A stretch of DNA of 64,000 bases from Chryseobacterium binzhouense (GTDB taxonomy: Bacteria; Bacteroidota; Bacteroidia; Flavobacteriales; Weeksellaceae), in the NCBI RefSeq assembly GCF_007474545.1, contig NZ_VKOG01000002.1, positions 434,001 to 498,000 on the forward strand, in the 5' to 3' direction. Below are positions 18,215 to 26,860 of the stretch, one piece after another. Each line of letters opens with the position of its first letter. The first letter of the stretch is position 1. The notes under the pieces were generated by a model. The model saw only the letters and a program-made list of their open reading frames with translations. It had not been told where the DNA came from and made no database searches. The position numbers and the translations under genes were made by a program.

Positions 18215-18874
18215 ATGAAAAATATAATTTTCTCAATCATTACATTAGTAACAGTTGCAGCGGTAACAATTTCCTGCAATCAATCTTCAAATAAAAATAG
18301 CGACCAGCAAGCTAATGATAGCACAACAATTGCTGCAACTCCGGAGTTACAATCACCTACACACAATGATACGGTAGCAACTGTTACTTCAACGGATACA
18401 TCTTCTCAAGAGGCAGAAAAGTCCGATGTGAAGCAAGCTCAAAAGTTTACTGTCGCACCTATAATTAAGGATTATTTGGCTTTAAAAAATGCACTTGTTG
18501 AAGATAATGACAAAGCAGCGGCTAATGCAGGAAAGCAATTGTTTACTACCTTAAAAAATGTGGATATGAACGCTATCCCAGCGAATAAACATAAAGAATA
18601 TATGGAAATAGCGGAAAATGCCAAAGAAAATGCAGAGCATATTAGTGACAATGCTGGTAAAATAGACCACCAGAGAGAGCATTTAGCATCGCTAAGTAAA
18701 GACGTTTCTGACCTTATCACATTATTTGGAACTACCCAAAAATTATATCAGGACTACTGCCCAATGTACAATGATGGTAAAGGTGCGGTTTGGATTAACG
18801 AAGCTAAGACTATCAAAAATCCTTATTATGGCAGCAAGATGCTTACCTGTGGCTCTGTAAAAAAAGAGTTCTAA
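18215..18874 (+). CDS. DUF3347 lipoprotein
   Basis: 219 residues with a lipoprotein signal (IITLVTVAAVTISC, Cys at about residue 21). A Ser/Thr/Gln/Asp-rich linker precedes a DUF3347 domain (about residues 85-215), ending DYCPMYNDGKGAVW and NPYYGSKMLTCGSV. It shares the C-terminal signature with the 16757 gene, so the two are paralogues, one free and one membrane-anchored. Probable periplasmic copper protein. Confidence 0.82.
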   Translation: MKNIIFSIITLVTVAAVTISCNQSSNKNSDQQANDSTTIAATPELQSPTHNDTVATVTSTDTSSQEAEKSDVKQAQKFTVAPIIKDYLALKNALVEDNDKAAANAGKQLFTTLKNVDMNAIPANKHKEYMEIAENAKENAEHISDNAGKIDHQREHLASLSKDVSDLITLFGTTQKLYQDYCPMYNDGKGAVWINEAKTIKNPYYGSKMLTCGSVKKEF

Positions 18875-18876
18875 AA

Positions 18877-19326
18877 ATGAAGAGAGTATTAAAGATAATG
18901 TTGACAATAGTGCTGTTTATTTTTATTGCTATTCAATTTTATCAGCCTGCCCTTAATGTAGATAAAGGGCAGGTTTACACAACCGATTTTACCCAAGCGT
19001 ATAAAATGCCTGTTGAAGTAAAAGCGATGCTTCAAACCTCTTGCTACGATTGTCATAGTAACAATACTAATTATGTTTGGTACGACTATGTGCAACCTAT
19101 GAGAGCATTAGTAGAAAACCACATAAAAAACGCAAAAGAGGATTTGAATTTCAACGAATGGGGTACATACTCAAATAGGAAGCAGGAAAGATTATTAAAC
19201 TCAATTAAAGAACAAATCGAAACTAAACAAATGCCCTTAGCATCATATACAATGATGCATAAAAACACAAAACTGAATGATGAGCAAATCAAAGTTTTAA
19301 CCAATTGGCTAAAAGAGCAGGATTAA
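18877..19326 (+). CDS. haem-binding domain protein (cytochrome-like)
   Basis: 149 residues with an N-terminal anchor or signal (VLKIMLTIVLFIFIAIQF). The single c-type haem motif is CYDCH, residues about 52-56, typical of the Haem_bd family. It starts 2 bases after the DUF3347 lipoprotein gene. It probably works with the downstream multicopper oxidase in periplasmic redox chemistry; this is inferred from adjacency. Confidence 0.83.
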   Translation: MKRVLKIMLTIVLFIFIAIQFYQPALNVDKGQVYTTDFTQAYKMPVEVKAMLQTSCYDCHSNNTNYVWYDYVQPMRALVENHIKNAKEDLNFNEWGTYSNRKQERLLNSIKEQIETKQMPLASYTMMHKNTKLNDEQIKVLTNWLKEQD

Positions 19327-19349
19327 GTTTCAAGAAAAAAAATATCAAA

Positions 19350-21620
19350 ATGAATATACCTAAAAATGTTACGATCAGGTTGCTGCAAGCAGTTTTTATA
19401 CTGTTATGTTCGCAATCTCTCTTTGCACAAAAAGTAGTTCGTTACGAGTTGTATGTAAAAGATACGCTTGTAAACTACGCAGGCAAAGAAAAAAGAGCCA
19501 TTTCCGTAAATGGTCAAATACCAATGCCAACGCTCACTTTTACCGAAGGCGATACAGCCGAAATCGTTGTACATAACCAATTAAAAGAAAGTACCTCATT
19601 GCATTGGCACGGAGTGTTCCTGCCCAACAAAGAAGATGGTGTGCCCTGGCTTACACAAAAACCTATTAAGGCAGGCACAACCTATACCTATCGCTTCCCA
19701 ATTATCCAACACGGAACGCATTGGTATCACTCACATTCTGGTTTGCAGGAGCAAATTGGGATGTATGGCAGTTTTATAATGAAGAAAAAGGATGATGATA
19801 AAACCTTTAGAAAAGGAATTGACGATTTGCCGACTGTACCCATCATTTTAAGCGAGTGGACAAATCTTAATCCCGACAACATCAACAGGATGCTGCATAA
19901 TGCCAACGATTGGGCAGCTATTAAAAAAAATGCAACACAGTCTTATGCAGAAGCTATTAGAGAAGGACATTTCAAAACAAAACTAACCAACGAATGGAAA
20001 CGGATGTTGGCAATGGATGTAAGCGATGTGTATTATGACAAAATTTTAATCAATGGAAACCATACGACCGATTTAAAAAAGGTGGACGGCAAAACGCTAA
20101 AAGCGGGCGATAAAGTACGATTGCGAGTTTCAAACGGTGGTGCTTCGTCCTATTTTTGGTTGCGGTATGCAGGCGGTAAAATTACCGTAGTTGCAAATGA
20201 CGGTAATGATGTAGAACCTGTGGAAGTAGATAGATTAATCATTGCGGTTTCTGAAACTTACGATATTGTAGTAACAATTCCTGAAGATGGTGTTGCTTAT
20301 CAGTTTCTAGCTACTACTGAAGACAGAACACAATCCGCAAGTTATTTTGTGGGCAATGGCATCAAACAATTAATATCACCACTTCCTAAATTAAAATATT
20401 TTGAAGGGATGAAGATGATGAACGATATGATGAAGATGAATGGAGATTTGGACGATATGGGAATGAAAATGAGCCTGAACCAAATGGATATGAACGTGGT
20501 AATGTATCCTGAAATTACTGGAGAGGCAAAACCAAAAGAAGACCATAGTCAACACAATATGAATATGGAAAATGATCCCAACCGTTACAATGCAAATGCT
20601 TTGGGAGAAATCAAAACGCTGAATTATGCAATGCTACAATCTCCTTCCAATACGGAACTTCCTAAAGATGCGCCAGTAAAAGAATTGAAATTTACCCTTA
20701 CCGGAAATATGAACCGTTATGTGTGGAGTATGGATAATAAAATACTTTCAGAAGTTGATAAAATACCTGTGAAAAAAGGAGAAATTCTACGAATTACCAT
20801 TCATAATAACTCAATGATGCGCCATCCAATGCACTTGCACGGTTTTGATTTCAGGGTAATCAATGGCAAAGGCGAAAAATCACCACTAAAAAATGTTATA
20901 GATATAATGCCAATGGAAACTGATACCATTGAGTTTTTAGCAAACGAAGAAGGAGATTGGTTTTTCCACTGTCATATCCTTTATCATATGATGTCAGGAA
21001 TGAACAGGGTATTTGCAGTTGACGATTATCAAAATCCGAATTTACCTAACAAAAAACAAGCATATAATATGTTGCAAAGAGAAAGCAATATGCCACACTT
21101 AATGGCTCAGAATGATTTTGCTAGCAATGGAAATGATGGTGATGCGATGCTTCAGAATTCAAGATGGAGTTTAGGGACAGAATGGCGATTAGGCTATAAC
21201 GATATGCACGGTTATGAAGTAGAAACACATTTAGGAAGGTACATTGGAAAAATGCAATGGTTTATGCCGTTTATAGGTTTTGATTGGAGGTATCGTAAAA
21301 TGGGTATGGATGAACACGAAACCAATTTATTCGGACAGAAAAATGAAAAAGATACACGTAGAGCTATTAGCTTGGGCTTTATGTACACATTACCAATGTT
21401 AGTAAACTTTCAGGCAGAGGTATATCACGATGGAATTGTACGTCTTTCTTTAATGCGTGAAGATATTCCCATCACAAAGAGATTGAGGGCTGGTTTTATG
21501 GTCAACACCGATATGGAATATATGACAGAGCTAAAATATATTATCAATAAAAATGTGGGTATTCGTACACATTATGATAGCGATATGGGCTGGGGTATTG
21601 GGTTATCTTTAAATTATTAA
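19350..21620 (+). CDS. periplasmic multicopper oxidase (CopA/PcoA type)
   Basis: 756 residues with a signal peptide (LLQAVFILLCSQSLFAQ). Copper ligand clusters are visible: LHWHGVFLP, HWYHSHSGLQ, RHPMHLHGFDF and FFHCHILYHMMSGMNRV. A Met/His-rich stretch (about residues 350-410) resembles the copper-binding insert of PcoA/CopA oxidases. The C-terminal about 160 residues, after the oxidase core, look like a beta-barrel of the CopB type (RYIGKMQWFMPFIGFDWRY), so the protein may be an oxidase-CopB fusion. ATG 19350 places the signal peptide correctly. Confidence 0.88.
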   Translation: MNIPKNVTIRLLQAVFILLCSQSLFAQKVVRYELYVKDTLVNYAGKEKRAISVNGQIPMPTLTFTEGDTAEIVVHNQLKESTSLHWHGVFLPNKEDGVPWLTQKPIKAGTTYTYRFPIIQHGTHWYHSHSGLQEQIGMYGSFIMKKKDDDKTFRKGIDDLPTVPIILSEWTNLNPDNINRMLHNANDWAAIKKNATQSYAEAIREGHFKTKLTNEWKRMLAMDVSDVYYDKILINGNHTTDLKKVDGKTLKAGDKVRLRVSNGGASSYFWLRYAGGKITVVANDGNDVEPVEVDRLIIAVSETYDIVVTIPEDGVAYQFLATTEDRTQSASYFVGNGIKQLISPLPKLKYFEGMKMMNDMMKMNGDLDDMGMKMSLNQMDMNVVMYPEITGEAKPKEDHSQHNMNMENDPNRYNANALGEIKTLNYAMLQSPSNTELPKDAPVKELKFTLTGNMNRYVWSMDNKILSEVDKIPVKKGEILRITIHNNSMMRHPMHLHGFDFRVINGKGEKSPLKNVIDIMPMETDTIEFLANEEGDWFFHCHILYHMMSGMNRVFAVDDYQNPNLPNKKQAYNMLQRESNMPHLMAQNDFASNGNDGDAMLQNSRWSLGTEWRLGYNDMHGYEVETHLGRYIGKMQWFMPFIGFDWRYRKMGMDEHETNLFGQKNEKDTRRAISLGFMYTLPMLVNFQAEVYHDGIVRLSLMREDIPITKRLRAGFMVNTDMEYMTELKYIINKNVGIRTHYDSDMGWGIGLSLNY

Positions 21621-21720
21621 AACAAAGGATAAACAGCTAAGCCAGGAAACCGAAAACGTTTTTTCAATCCGTTTGAGCTGTCTCAACTATTTACCACAAT
21701 ATTACAATTTAAAATTGCAC

Positions 21721-22140
21721 ATGACAATGATAGAACTGATAAAGGCAACACCCGCATTTCCTGTCAGGGAAATTGACAAAGCAGTTCAATTTTACAAAGA
21801 CAAATTTGGTTTTGATTGTCGGCACAAGGAAGACACTTTTGCAATTTTGGTTCGGGGCAACATAGAACTGCATTTGTGGGCTTCCTGCAATTATAGTTGG
21901 AAATGGAAAAGCATTTTTCTATTTCTAAAACCGATTAGTAGTGGGGCAGAAAGCTTTTTAGCAGGAACACACAGTTGCAGAATTGAAGTAAAAGGAGTTG
22001 AAGAGCTGTATAAAGAGCTAAAAGAAAAAGAGGTGCTTCACAATGAAAAAACAGAGATAGAAAGTACCTATTATGGCACAAGAGAATTTGCAGCATTAGA
22101 CTTATACGGAAATCTTTTATCCTTTTATGAAAATGTATAA
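21721..22140 (+). CDS. VOC-fold protein, bleomycin-resistance-like
   Basis: 139-residue glyoxalase/bleomycin-resistance (VOC) fold. It starts MTMIELIKATPAFPVREIDK, with VQFYKDKFGF, IELHLW and the C-terminal FAALDLYGNLLSFYE. Proteins of this form often bind and sequester glycopeptide drugs; the substrate here is not known. Upstream in-frame ATG at 21673 would add an unrelated hydrophobic stretch and is not favoured. Confidence 0.78.
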   Translation: MTMIELIKATPAFPVREIDKAVQFYKDKFGFDCRHKEDTFAILVRGNIELHLWASCNYSWKWKSIFLFLKPISSGAESFLAGTHSCRIEVKGVEELYKELKEKEVLHNEKTEIESTYYGTREFAALDLYGNLLSFYENV

Positions 22141-22162
22141 AAAGATGTTTTTGTATTTTAGT

Positions 22163-22194
22163 ATTTGCTTAAATAAACAATTTGCTTATCTTTG
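22163..22194 (+). promoter_or_regulatory. promoter and operator of the second ArsR gene
   Basis: A -7 box TATCTTTG (22187-22194) is preceded by a TTG (22165-22167) at the expected 19-base spacing. Two direct copies of ATTTGCTTA (22163-22171 and 22180-22188), 17 bases apart, overlap both elements and are a likely repressor site. Transcription would start at about the ATG at 22200, giving a leaderless mRNA. Confidence 0.55.
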
Positions 22195-22199
22195 TACTT

Positions 22200-22574
22200 A
22201 TGGATAATCTTTCTTGTATAAGGCAGCAGGCGGACGTTAAGCAGATAATGCGTTGCAAAGACCGGATTAGTGAAATCAAAGGGACAGTTGATTATTTATC
22301 CAGCGGACTTGAGTTAGCGGGTAACAATGTAAGACTGAAAATACTTTTTCTTCTTTATGAAGAAAAGAAACTTTGTGTTTGCGACCTAAGCGATATTCTC
22401 AGTATGACCATTTCGGCAGTTTCTCAGCACTTGCGAAAACTCAAAGACAGAAAACTCATTGAAACGGAAAGACAAGCGCAAACTATTTTCTATTCGTTGG
22501 CAAAAGAGTATGAAAAAATGCTCAAACCTTTTTTCAAAATCCTTAACGAAAACAAAATTTTGGAAGCAATATGA
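22200..22574 (+). CDS. ArsR/SmtB-family metalloregulator of the mer-like operon
   Basis: 124 residues. The winged helix contains NNVRLKILFLLYEEKKLCVCDL, where CVC is the thiolate metal-sensing site, then SMTISAVSQHLRKLKDRKLI. It overlaps the downstream transporter by 4 bases. The first ATG after the -7 box is used. The partner metal, mercury or another thiophilic ion, is inferred from the transporter. Confidence 0.88.
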   Translation: MDNLSCIRQQADVKQIMRCKDRISEIKGTVDYLSSGLELAGNNVRLKILFLLYEEKKLCVCDLSDILSMTISAVSQHLRKLKDRKLIETERQAQTIFYSLAKEYEKMLKPFFKILNENKILEAI

Positions 22575-23173
22575 AAACAGAAAAAAAATTAATCGGTGCA
22601 GGACTTTTGACAGCAATTGCTTCGTCCTTGTGCTGTATTACGCCAATTTTGGCTATAGTTGCGGGTTCAAGCGGAATTGCTTCTACCTTTTCGTGGCTCG
22701 AACCTTTTCGACCTTATTTTATTGGTATGACTGTTTTAGTTCTTGGCTTTGCTTGGTATCAAAAACTGAAACCTCAAAAACAAATTGACTGTAATTGTGA
22801 AACAAATCAAAAACAAAATTTTATGCAAACGAAATCATTGTTAGGAAGTATTACCGTAATATCAGTTTTACTTCTATCATTTCCGAGTTATGCTCACATC
22901 TTTGTTCCGAAGACAAAAATCACGGCAATTGTTACTTCGACTTCTAAAATTCAGAAAGTTGAATTTACTATTAAAGGAATGACTTGTTCAGGATGTGAAC
23001 ATCATGTAAAGACAGAAATTAGCAAACTAAAAGGCATTGTTGAAGTTATTGTTTCTTACGAAAAAGGCAACGCAATTGTAAAGTTCGACAACAAACAAAC
23101 CAGCATCGAGCAAATCGAAAAAGCTATCAACTCTACTGGTTACAAATCACTAAAAAGCAAAATTATTTCATAA
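22571..23173 (+). CDS. merT: MerT-P-like mercuric ion transporter fusion
   Basis: 200 residues combining a MerT-like membrane unit and a C-terminal HMA domain. The first helix carries a Cys pair (IASSLCCITPILAIV). Two more helices follow, then a periplasmic or cytosolic HMA domain with KGMTCSGCEHHVK. It brings Hg(II) across the inner membrane in mer operons. No MerA reductase is encoded in the window, so the purpose here is unclear. Confidence 0.83.
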   Translation: MKTEKKLIGAGLLTAIASSLCCITPILAIVAGSSGIASTFSWLEPFRPYFIGMTVLVLGFAWYQKLKPQKQIDCNCETNQKQNFMQTKSLLGSITVISVLLLSFPSYAHIFVPKTKITAIVTSTSKIQKVEFTIKGMTCSGCEHHVKTEISKLKGIVEVIVSYEKGNAIVKFDNKQTSIEQIEKAINSTGYKSLKSKIIS

Positions 23174-23382
23174 TGGACATCATTTTAATATCCGAAATAA
23201 CTTGTCCAACCTGCGGACATAAGAAATCCGAAGAAATGCCAACTGATGCTTGTCAATTTTTCTATCAGTGTGAGAGTTGCAAAACAACTCTAAAACCTAT
23301 AAAGGGAGATTGTTGCGTGTTTTGTAGTTACGGTACAGTAAAGTGCCCACCTATTCAAGAGGGAAATGCTTGTTGTAAATAA
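23173..23382 (+). CDS. GDCCVxC domain protein of the mer-like operon
   Basis: 69-residue Cys-rich protein with ITCPTCGHKKSEEMP, ACQFFYQCESC and the family signature KGDCCVFCSYGTVKCPP. It has eleven cysteines and no signal peptide, so it is cytosolic. Proteins of this family accompany MerT-type transporters and probably bind the imported metal. The start codon touches the merT stop. Confidence 0.8.
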   Translation: MDIILISEITCPTCGHKKSEEMPTDACQFFYQCESCKTTLKPIKGDCCVFCSYGTVKCPPIQEGNACCK

Positions 23383-23390
23383 CTAAACCA

Positions 23391-23594
23391 CTATGGACTT
23401 TCAGTCCATAGATTTGAACAACGAATGAAATTCGTTTAAAAAACTCCACAGATGCACAGATAATAAAATATTAAAAAATTCATTTTATTATCTGTGCATC
23501 TGTGTCGAATAAAAAATTTATAGAAACTGAAATTCTTGCACTGAAAGTGCATAGTTTCAACTAACTATTTTAATGCTTAATTGAAACTATGCAC
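23391..23594. repeat. cluster of three strong inverted repeats
   Basis: Three hairpins follow the mer-like operon: arms CTATGGACT/AGTCCATAG (23391-23399 and 23403-23411); 23-base perfect arms beginning CACAGATGCACAG (23447-23469 and 23482-23504, loop 12); and 14-base perfect arms GTGCATAGTTTCAA/TTGAAACTATGCAC (23547-23560 and 23581-23594). The core of a fourth, GCACT-gaa-AGTGC, sits at 23538-23550. The GACTGAAAGTC-type core recurs in opposite orientation, like REP or palindromic elements. Confidence 0.75.
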
Positions 23595-23764
23595 AACGAG
23601 TTTTCTATAGTCAGTTAATACTTACAACCTTTTTTCTAAAACAAACCAAAGCCAAAGTCCGGAATTGTTTTAGAAATGGGGTTGTTCCGCTTTCCGCAAA
23701 AATACGTTTCCGACCGCAGGGAGGAATTGCATTTTTGCCGCCCAACTTTTGGTCAGGCGGTTTT
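23595..23764 (+). terminator. probable terminator of the metal cargo
   Basis: At 23738-23767 a hairpin CCGCC to GGCGG (arms 23738-23742 and 23756-23760) is followed by a run of T (23761-23766). It points rightward and converges on the ThiF gene ending at 23765. The rest of the stretch shows no gene. Confidence 0.5.
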
Positions 23765-24574
23765 TTATATTTTTATCAGTTGAGAATGGAAATTTTTTAG
23801 ATTAAGGAAAAAACCTCTGTTTTCAGTCAGTCCGTTGCGAAACAAGTTCCACAATAGAGAACATCCCATTTGTGCTAATGTAGAATTAATAAACAAATCC
23901 TGCTTTTCTAATGCTTCTGCTAAACTGCAACTTGGTGTATCATCTTGCGTTTCAGACTGCAAAAGCAGTTCTCCAAATTCTTCCGTCACATAAGGAAGAT
24001 TCGACGTTGTTTGATATTTTTCGGAATCAGGTTGTTTTATATTCTCAACTGTAGAAAGCAAAACCTGTCCAGAATATCGGTTGTTGCCAAAATCCATCCA
24101 ATATTTAGCCTGGTTTCTGTATAATCTCCTACCCTCTTTCAATTCATTCAGAATATCAGCAATTTCAAATCGTGATTTGACATTATCAACACACGACATA
24201 TAAATTGCGGACTGCATATTCTCTTGGATTCTTCCTAAAGAATCTCTTTCAAACTTTCTGACTTCGGCTTTCCAATTCGTTCCAGACCATCGGTTTGCCC
24301 GATTTATCAGTGCAACTGCCTTTGGTAATCCTACTTCACATTCTGCAAAACGCTGTCTGCCTTGATTCGCTTCTGTGACAATATCATCATCCCACAACCG
24401 CACCTGTAATCCTGCGTGTCCCAATTCAATCAATGAATGGTTCATTTCGATCAAGGCGGTCAATACTTTAGAACCTGTACCACCTGCACCTATGAGGTTT
24501 ACCATTACAGGATTGGTAGGATTTAAAAGGCTATCATCGGTAAAATGGACTTTTGTTTTTTCAGATTGTATCAT
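23765..24574 (-). CDS. PRTRC system ThiF-family protein
   Basis: 269-residue E1-like adenylating-fold protein. The nucleotide-binding motif is GAGGTGSKVL near residue 28, with LWDDDIVTEANQGRQRF (Asp pair and the Arg of E1 enzymes) after it. No catalytic CxxC hook is evident. This is the ThiF member of the ParB-Related, ThiF-Related Cassette, a plasmid/ICE-associated gene set of unknown function. Its start overlaps the end of the protein B gene by one base. Confidence 0.88.
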   Translation of the reverse strand: MIQSEKTKVHFTDDSLLNPTNPVMVNLIGAGGTGSKVLTALIEMNHSLIELGHAGLQVRLWDDDIVTEANQGRQRFAECEVGLPKAVALINRANRWSGTNWKAEVRKFERDSLGRIQENMQSAIYMSCVDNVKSRFEIADILNELKEGRRLYRNQAKYWMDFGNNRYSGQVLLSTVENIKQPDSEKYQTTSNLPYVTEEFGELLLQSETQDDTPSCSLAEALEKQDLFINSTLAQMGCSLLWNLFRNGLTENRGFFLNLKNFHSQLIKI

Positions 24575-25320
24575 TAGAGTAGATTTTTTAAAGTTAGATT
24601 TGAATTGATTAGAATATCTGTCGGAAACGGCTCTTTTGAATCAATAAGGCTTTTCCAAAGGATTACCAAGTTTCCTTTAATCGGATTATGGCTGTTGACC
24701 AAATGGCTGAAATAAGAATTGAAAAAATAGTTTTCCCATTTCTTAGTAAACTCTTCGAGTGATGCGGAACTTTTAATGTTTACGTCGACCGTTCCCATAC
24801 AAACACTTCCGCTTTCGTAAACATTAAAGAACGGAGCGTGAAATAGTGGTGTATCTGTATTGGGGCGTTGGTCTGTCTCCAATGCGAATATTTTCATTCC
24901 CTGCTTATTGGCACACCATAGCAAAGGTGGCACATTCGCTAAATCATTTGGAATGGAAAGCTTTTCGGTAAATAGTAACTGTCGTTCCTGTGCTTTTGTG
25001 TACCAGACCACTTTTCCATTTTCCGATGTATCTATAAATAGTACAGTTTCAGAAATAATACCACTTGGTCTTAGAAAATCTTTTTCTTTCTTATTTTGAA
25101 TATTTAAAGATTTGGAGAGTCGTTGTGCCTCCCTTACAGTCAAAGGGTGGGCATTGACAGGGTTTCCATTAGGGTCAATATCAAAATGTTCAACATAACC
25201 ATCGCGATTATAATCTTCTGTCTCATAAAAGACCAGTGCTGATTTAGGATAGTAAAGTGTTCCAAAATTATTGGTTATGTCGGTTTCTTCGTTCTTAATT
25301 GTATTGGCTGTATTTCTCAT
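24574..25320 (-). CDS. PRTRC system protein B
   Basis: 248 residues, soluble. Recognised by order and by conserved segments PKSALVFYE, HPLTVREAQRLSKSL, LLWCANKQGMKIFALE and VYESGSVCMGTV. It sits between the ThiF and F-position genes. The biochemical function is unknown; co-occurrence with ThiF suggests a ubiquitin-like or conjugation-related role, which is inference. Confidence 0.83.
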   Translation of the reverse strand: MRNTANTIKNEETDITNNFGTLYYPKSALVFYETEDYNRDGYVEHFDIDPNGNPVNAHPLTVREAQRLSKSLNIQNKKEKDFLRPSGIISETVLFIDTSENGKVVWYTKAQERQLLFTEKLSIPNDLANVPPLLWCANKQGMKIFALETDQRPNTDTPLFHAPFFNVYESGSVCMGTVDVNIKSSASLEEFTKKWENYFFNSYFSHLVNSHNPIKGNLVILWKSLIDSKEPFPTDILINSNLTLKNLL

Positions 25321-25364
25321 AGCTTGTTTTTATAATTGAATTATTTGCGCCGTGTATGCACAGA

Positions 25365-26540
25365 TTAGTTGAGCAATCGGCACAATTCGTTTAAGACCTT
25401 AAACAACTGATTTTCAAAATCAAGGTTTTTATCCAATATATCACTTCCGTCAAAGGTTTTAAAAATCATTGGTTGCTGTGTTTCAGCATATTCGTTGAAC
25501 TCATTATTGACCATACTCGTTAGATTATCATAAATCAATCCGTCACTCTCGGCAAAAAAGGAAATATATTTATCCATTGCGATAACAGTTTCCTCATTAT
25601 AATTGTCATCTCCCTCCATTTCTGAGGGCTTGTTTGCATTATTATAGTGGGCATTTCTGAAAATGCTTTCATTAGGGTAATCACAATAAAGTTTAAAGGT
25701 TTTTTCTGCCAATTGAAGGCATTCTTTATCAAACCTGTTTTTCGGTATAAAACGTTTCAAGCGTTGCTCAAAAAAAAGAAGATTCTTAGCATTGGAAATT
25801 TTTTGTCCCATCATATCTCCGATGATTTCCGCCCTTTGAAGTTCTTTTTTGCAGATGTGGTTATCTTCTATTTCTTCGTCCTGCTCTATCCAATCAGTAA
25901 GCATTTCGTAATTCCAATAGAGATAAGAATCTTCCTGTCTGTAATATGGAATATCTACATTTCTATACAGATAAGTGCATACGGACAATAGTAAGCAAGC
26001 TGCTTTTCTGTGTACCTTATTGCGGAGCAATTGATAAAGCGGTACGACGGGAACATAAAACAAGGTTGCCCCTGTGTTGCATCTTTCTTCTATTGCAAAG
26101 CAAGTCTTACTCCCTTTTTCTATCAGCCTAACACTCTGCCAATTTTCAGTCTTGGTTTTCAACTGCGTTTCAATATCTCTCAAAGCAAGGCTGATATTGT
26201 ATGGATAATTAAAATGCTGTGTCGGCATTGGGGTTATATCATAATGCTTTGCTAATTGAGAAAGGGACTTATAAAAATCCCTTTCTGTTTTAGCAGACTT
26301 ACGTTTGCCCTGTGTTATTGTTATTTCATTCTCCTTTAATTTCGGCATAAAGCAGGTTCTCAGAAAAGCATTGGAAGTTGGGAGATTGGAACGGATTTCC
26401 GTTGGTCTTTCTGAACTTCCGAACTGTCTTTTATCTGATGCATCCATTGTGCGTATTCCCTCAATTGTAAGTGAAGTTGCCTTTGTTTTTTTTCTTCGGG
26501 AGGTTGAATTGTCCCCGATATGGTTTTTCGTTGCATTCAT
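25365..26540 (-). CDS. PRTRC-cassette protein in the protein F position
   Basis: 391 residues, no signal peptide or membrane span. The N-terminal 35 residues are basic and disordered. The body is likely helical with an acidic segment (DEEIEDNHICKKELQRAEI). No catalytic motif recognised. It lies between protein C and protein B, and gaps to both are under 100 bases, so it is treated as part of the cassette. Confidence 0.55.
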   Translation of the reverse strand: MNATKNHIGDNSTSRRKKTKATSLTIEGIRTMDASDKRQFGSSERPTEIRSNLPTSNAFLRTCFMPKLKENEITITQGKRKSAKTERDFYKSLSQLAKHYDITPMPTQHFNYPYNISLALRDIETQLKTKTENWQSVRLIEKGSKTCFAIEERCNTGATLFYVPVVPLYQLLRNKVHRKAACLLLSVCTYLYRNVDIPYYRQEDSYLYWNYEMLTDWIEQDEEIEDNHICKKELQRAEIIGDMMGQKISNAKNLLFFEQRLKRFIPKNRFDKECLQLAEKTFKLYCDYPNESIFRNAHYNNANKPSEMEGDDNYNEETVIAMDKYISFFAESDGLIYDNLTSMVNNEFNEYAETQQPMIFKTFDGSDILDKNLDFENQLFKVLNELCRLLN

Positions 26541-26630
26541 TTTATTTTTGTTTGTCAGTTTATGGTTGATGGTTGTTAGCTTTTAGATTGTAATTCTATC
26601 AACTGTCAACCAAAAACCATCAACTATTTA

Positions 26631-26849
26631 TTATCCTTTTGTTCCCATCACACTTTCAAATTGATATTCAACAGCATCATCCTTGATTTTCGGTGCTGAA
26701 ATTTTTGAAGTGGTCAGTATCGGGTACGTGTTGGCGTAAAAGTTCATTACTGATTCTACGCTCCATTTTGGTTCAGGGTCAGGTAAACGTATTTCCTGTC
26801 CGTTATCTTTGAGTATAAAAACTCGGTCTAATAGGGTTGCAAGTAACAT
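26631..26849 (-). CDS. PRTRC system protein C
   Basis: 72-residue protein. Conserved features are RVFILKDNGQEIRLPDP and the Trp/Tyr segment SVESVMNFYANTYPIL. It has a small ubiquitin-like or beta-grasp look, fitting a ThiF partner, but no terminal diglycine is present (it ends MGTKG). Start ATG lies 11 bases downstream of the protein E stop. Confidence 0.85.
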   Translation of the reverse strand: MLLATLLDRVFILKDNGQEIRLPDPEPKWSVESVMNFYANTYPILTTSKISAPKIKDDAVEYQFESVMGTKG

Positions 26850-26860
26850 TTATAATATTT

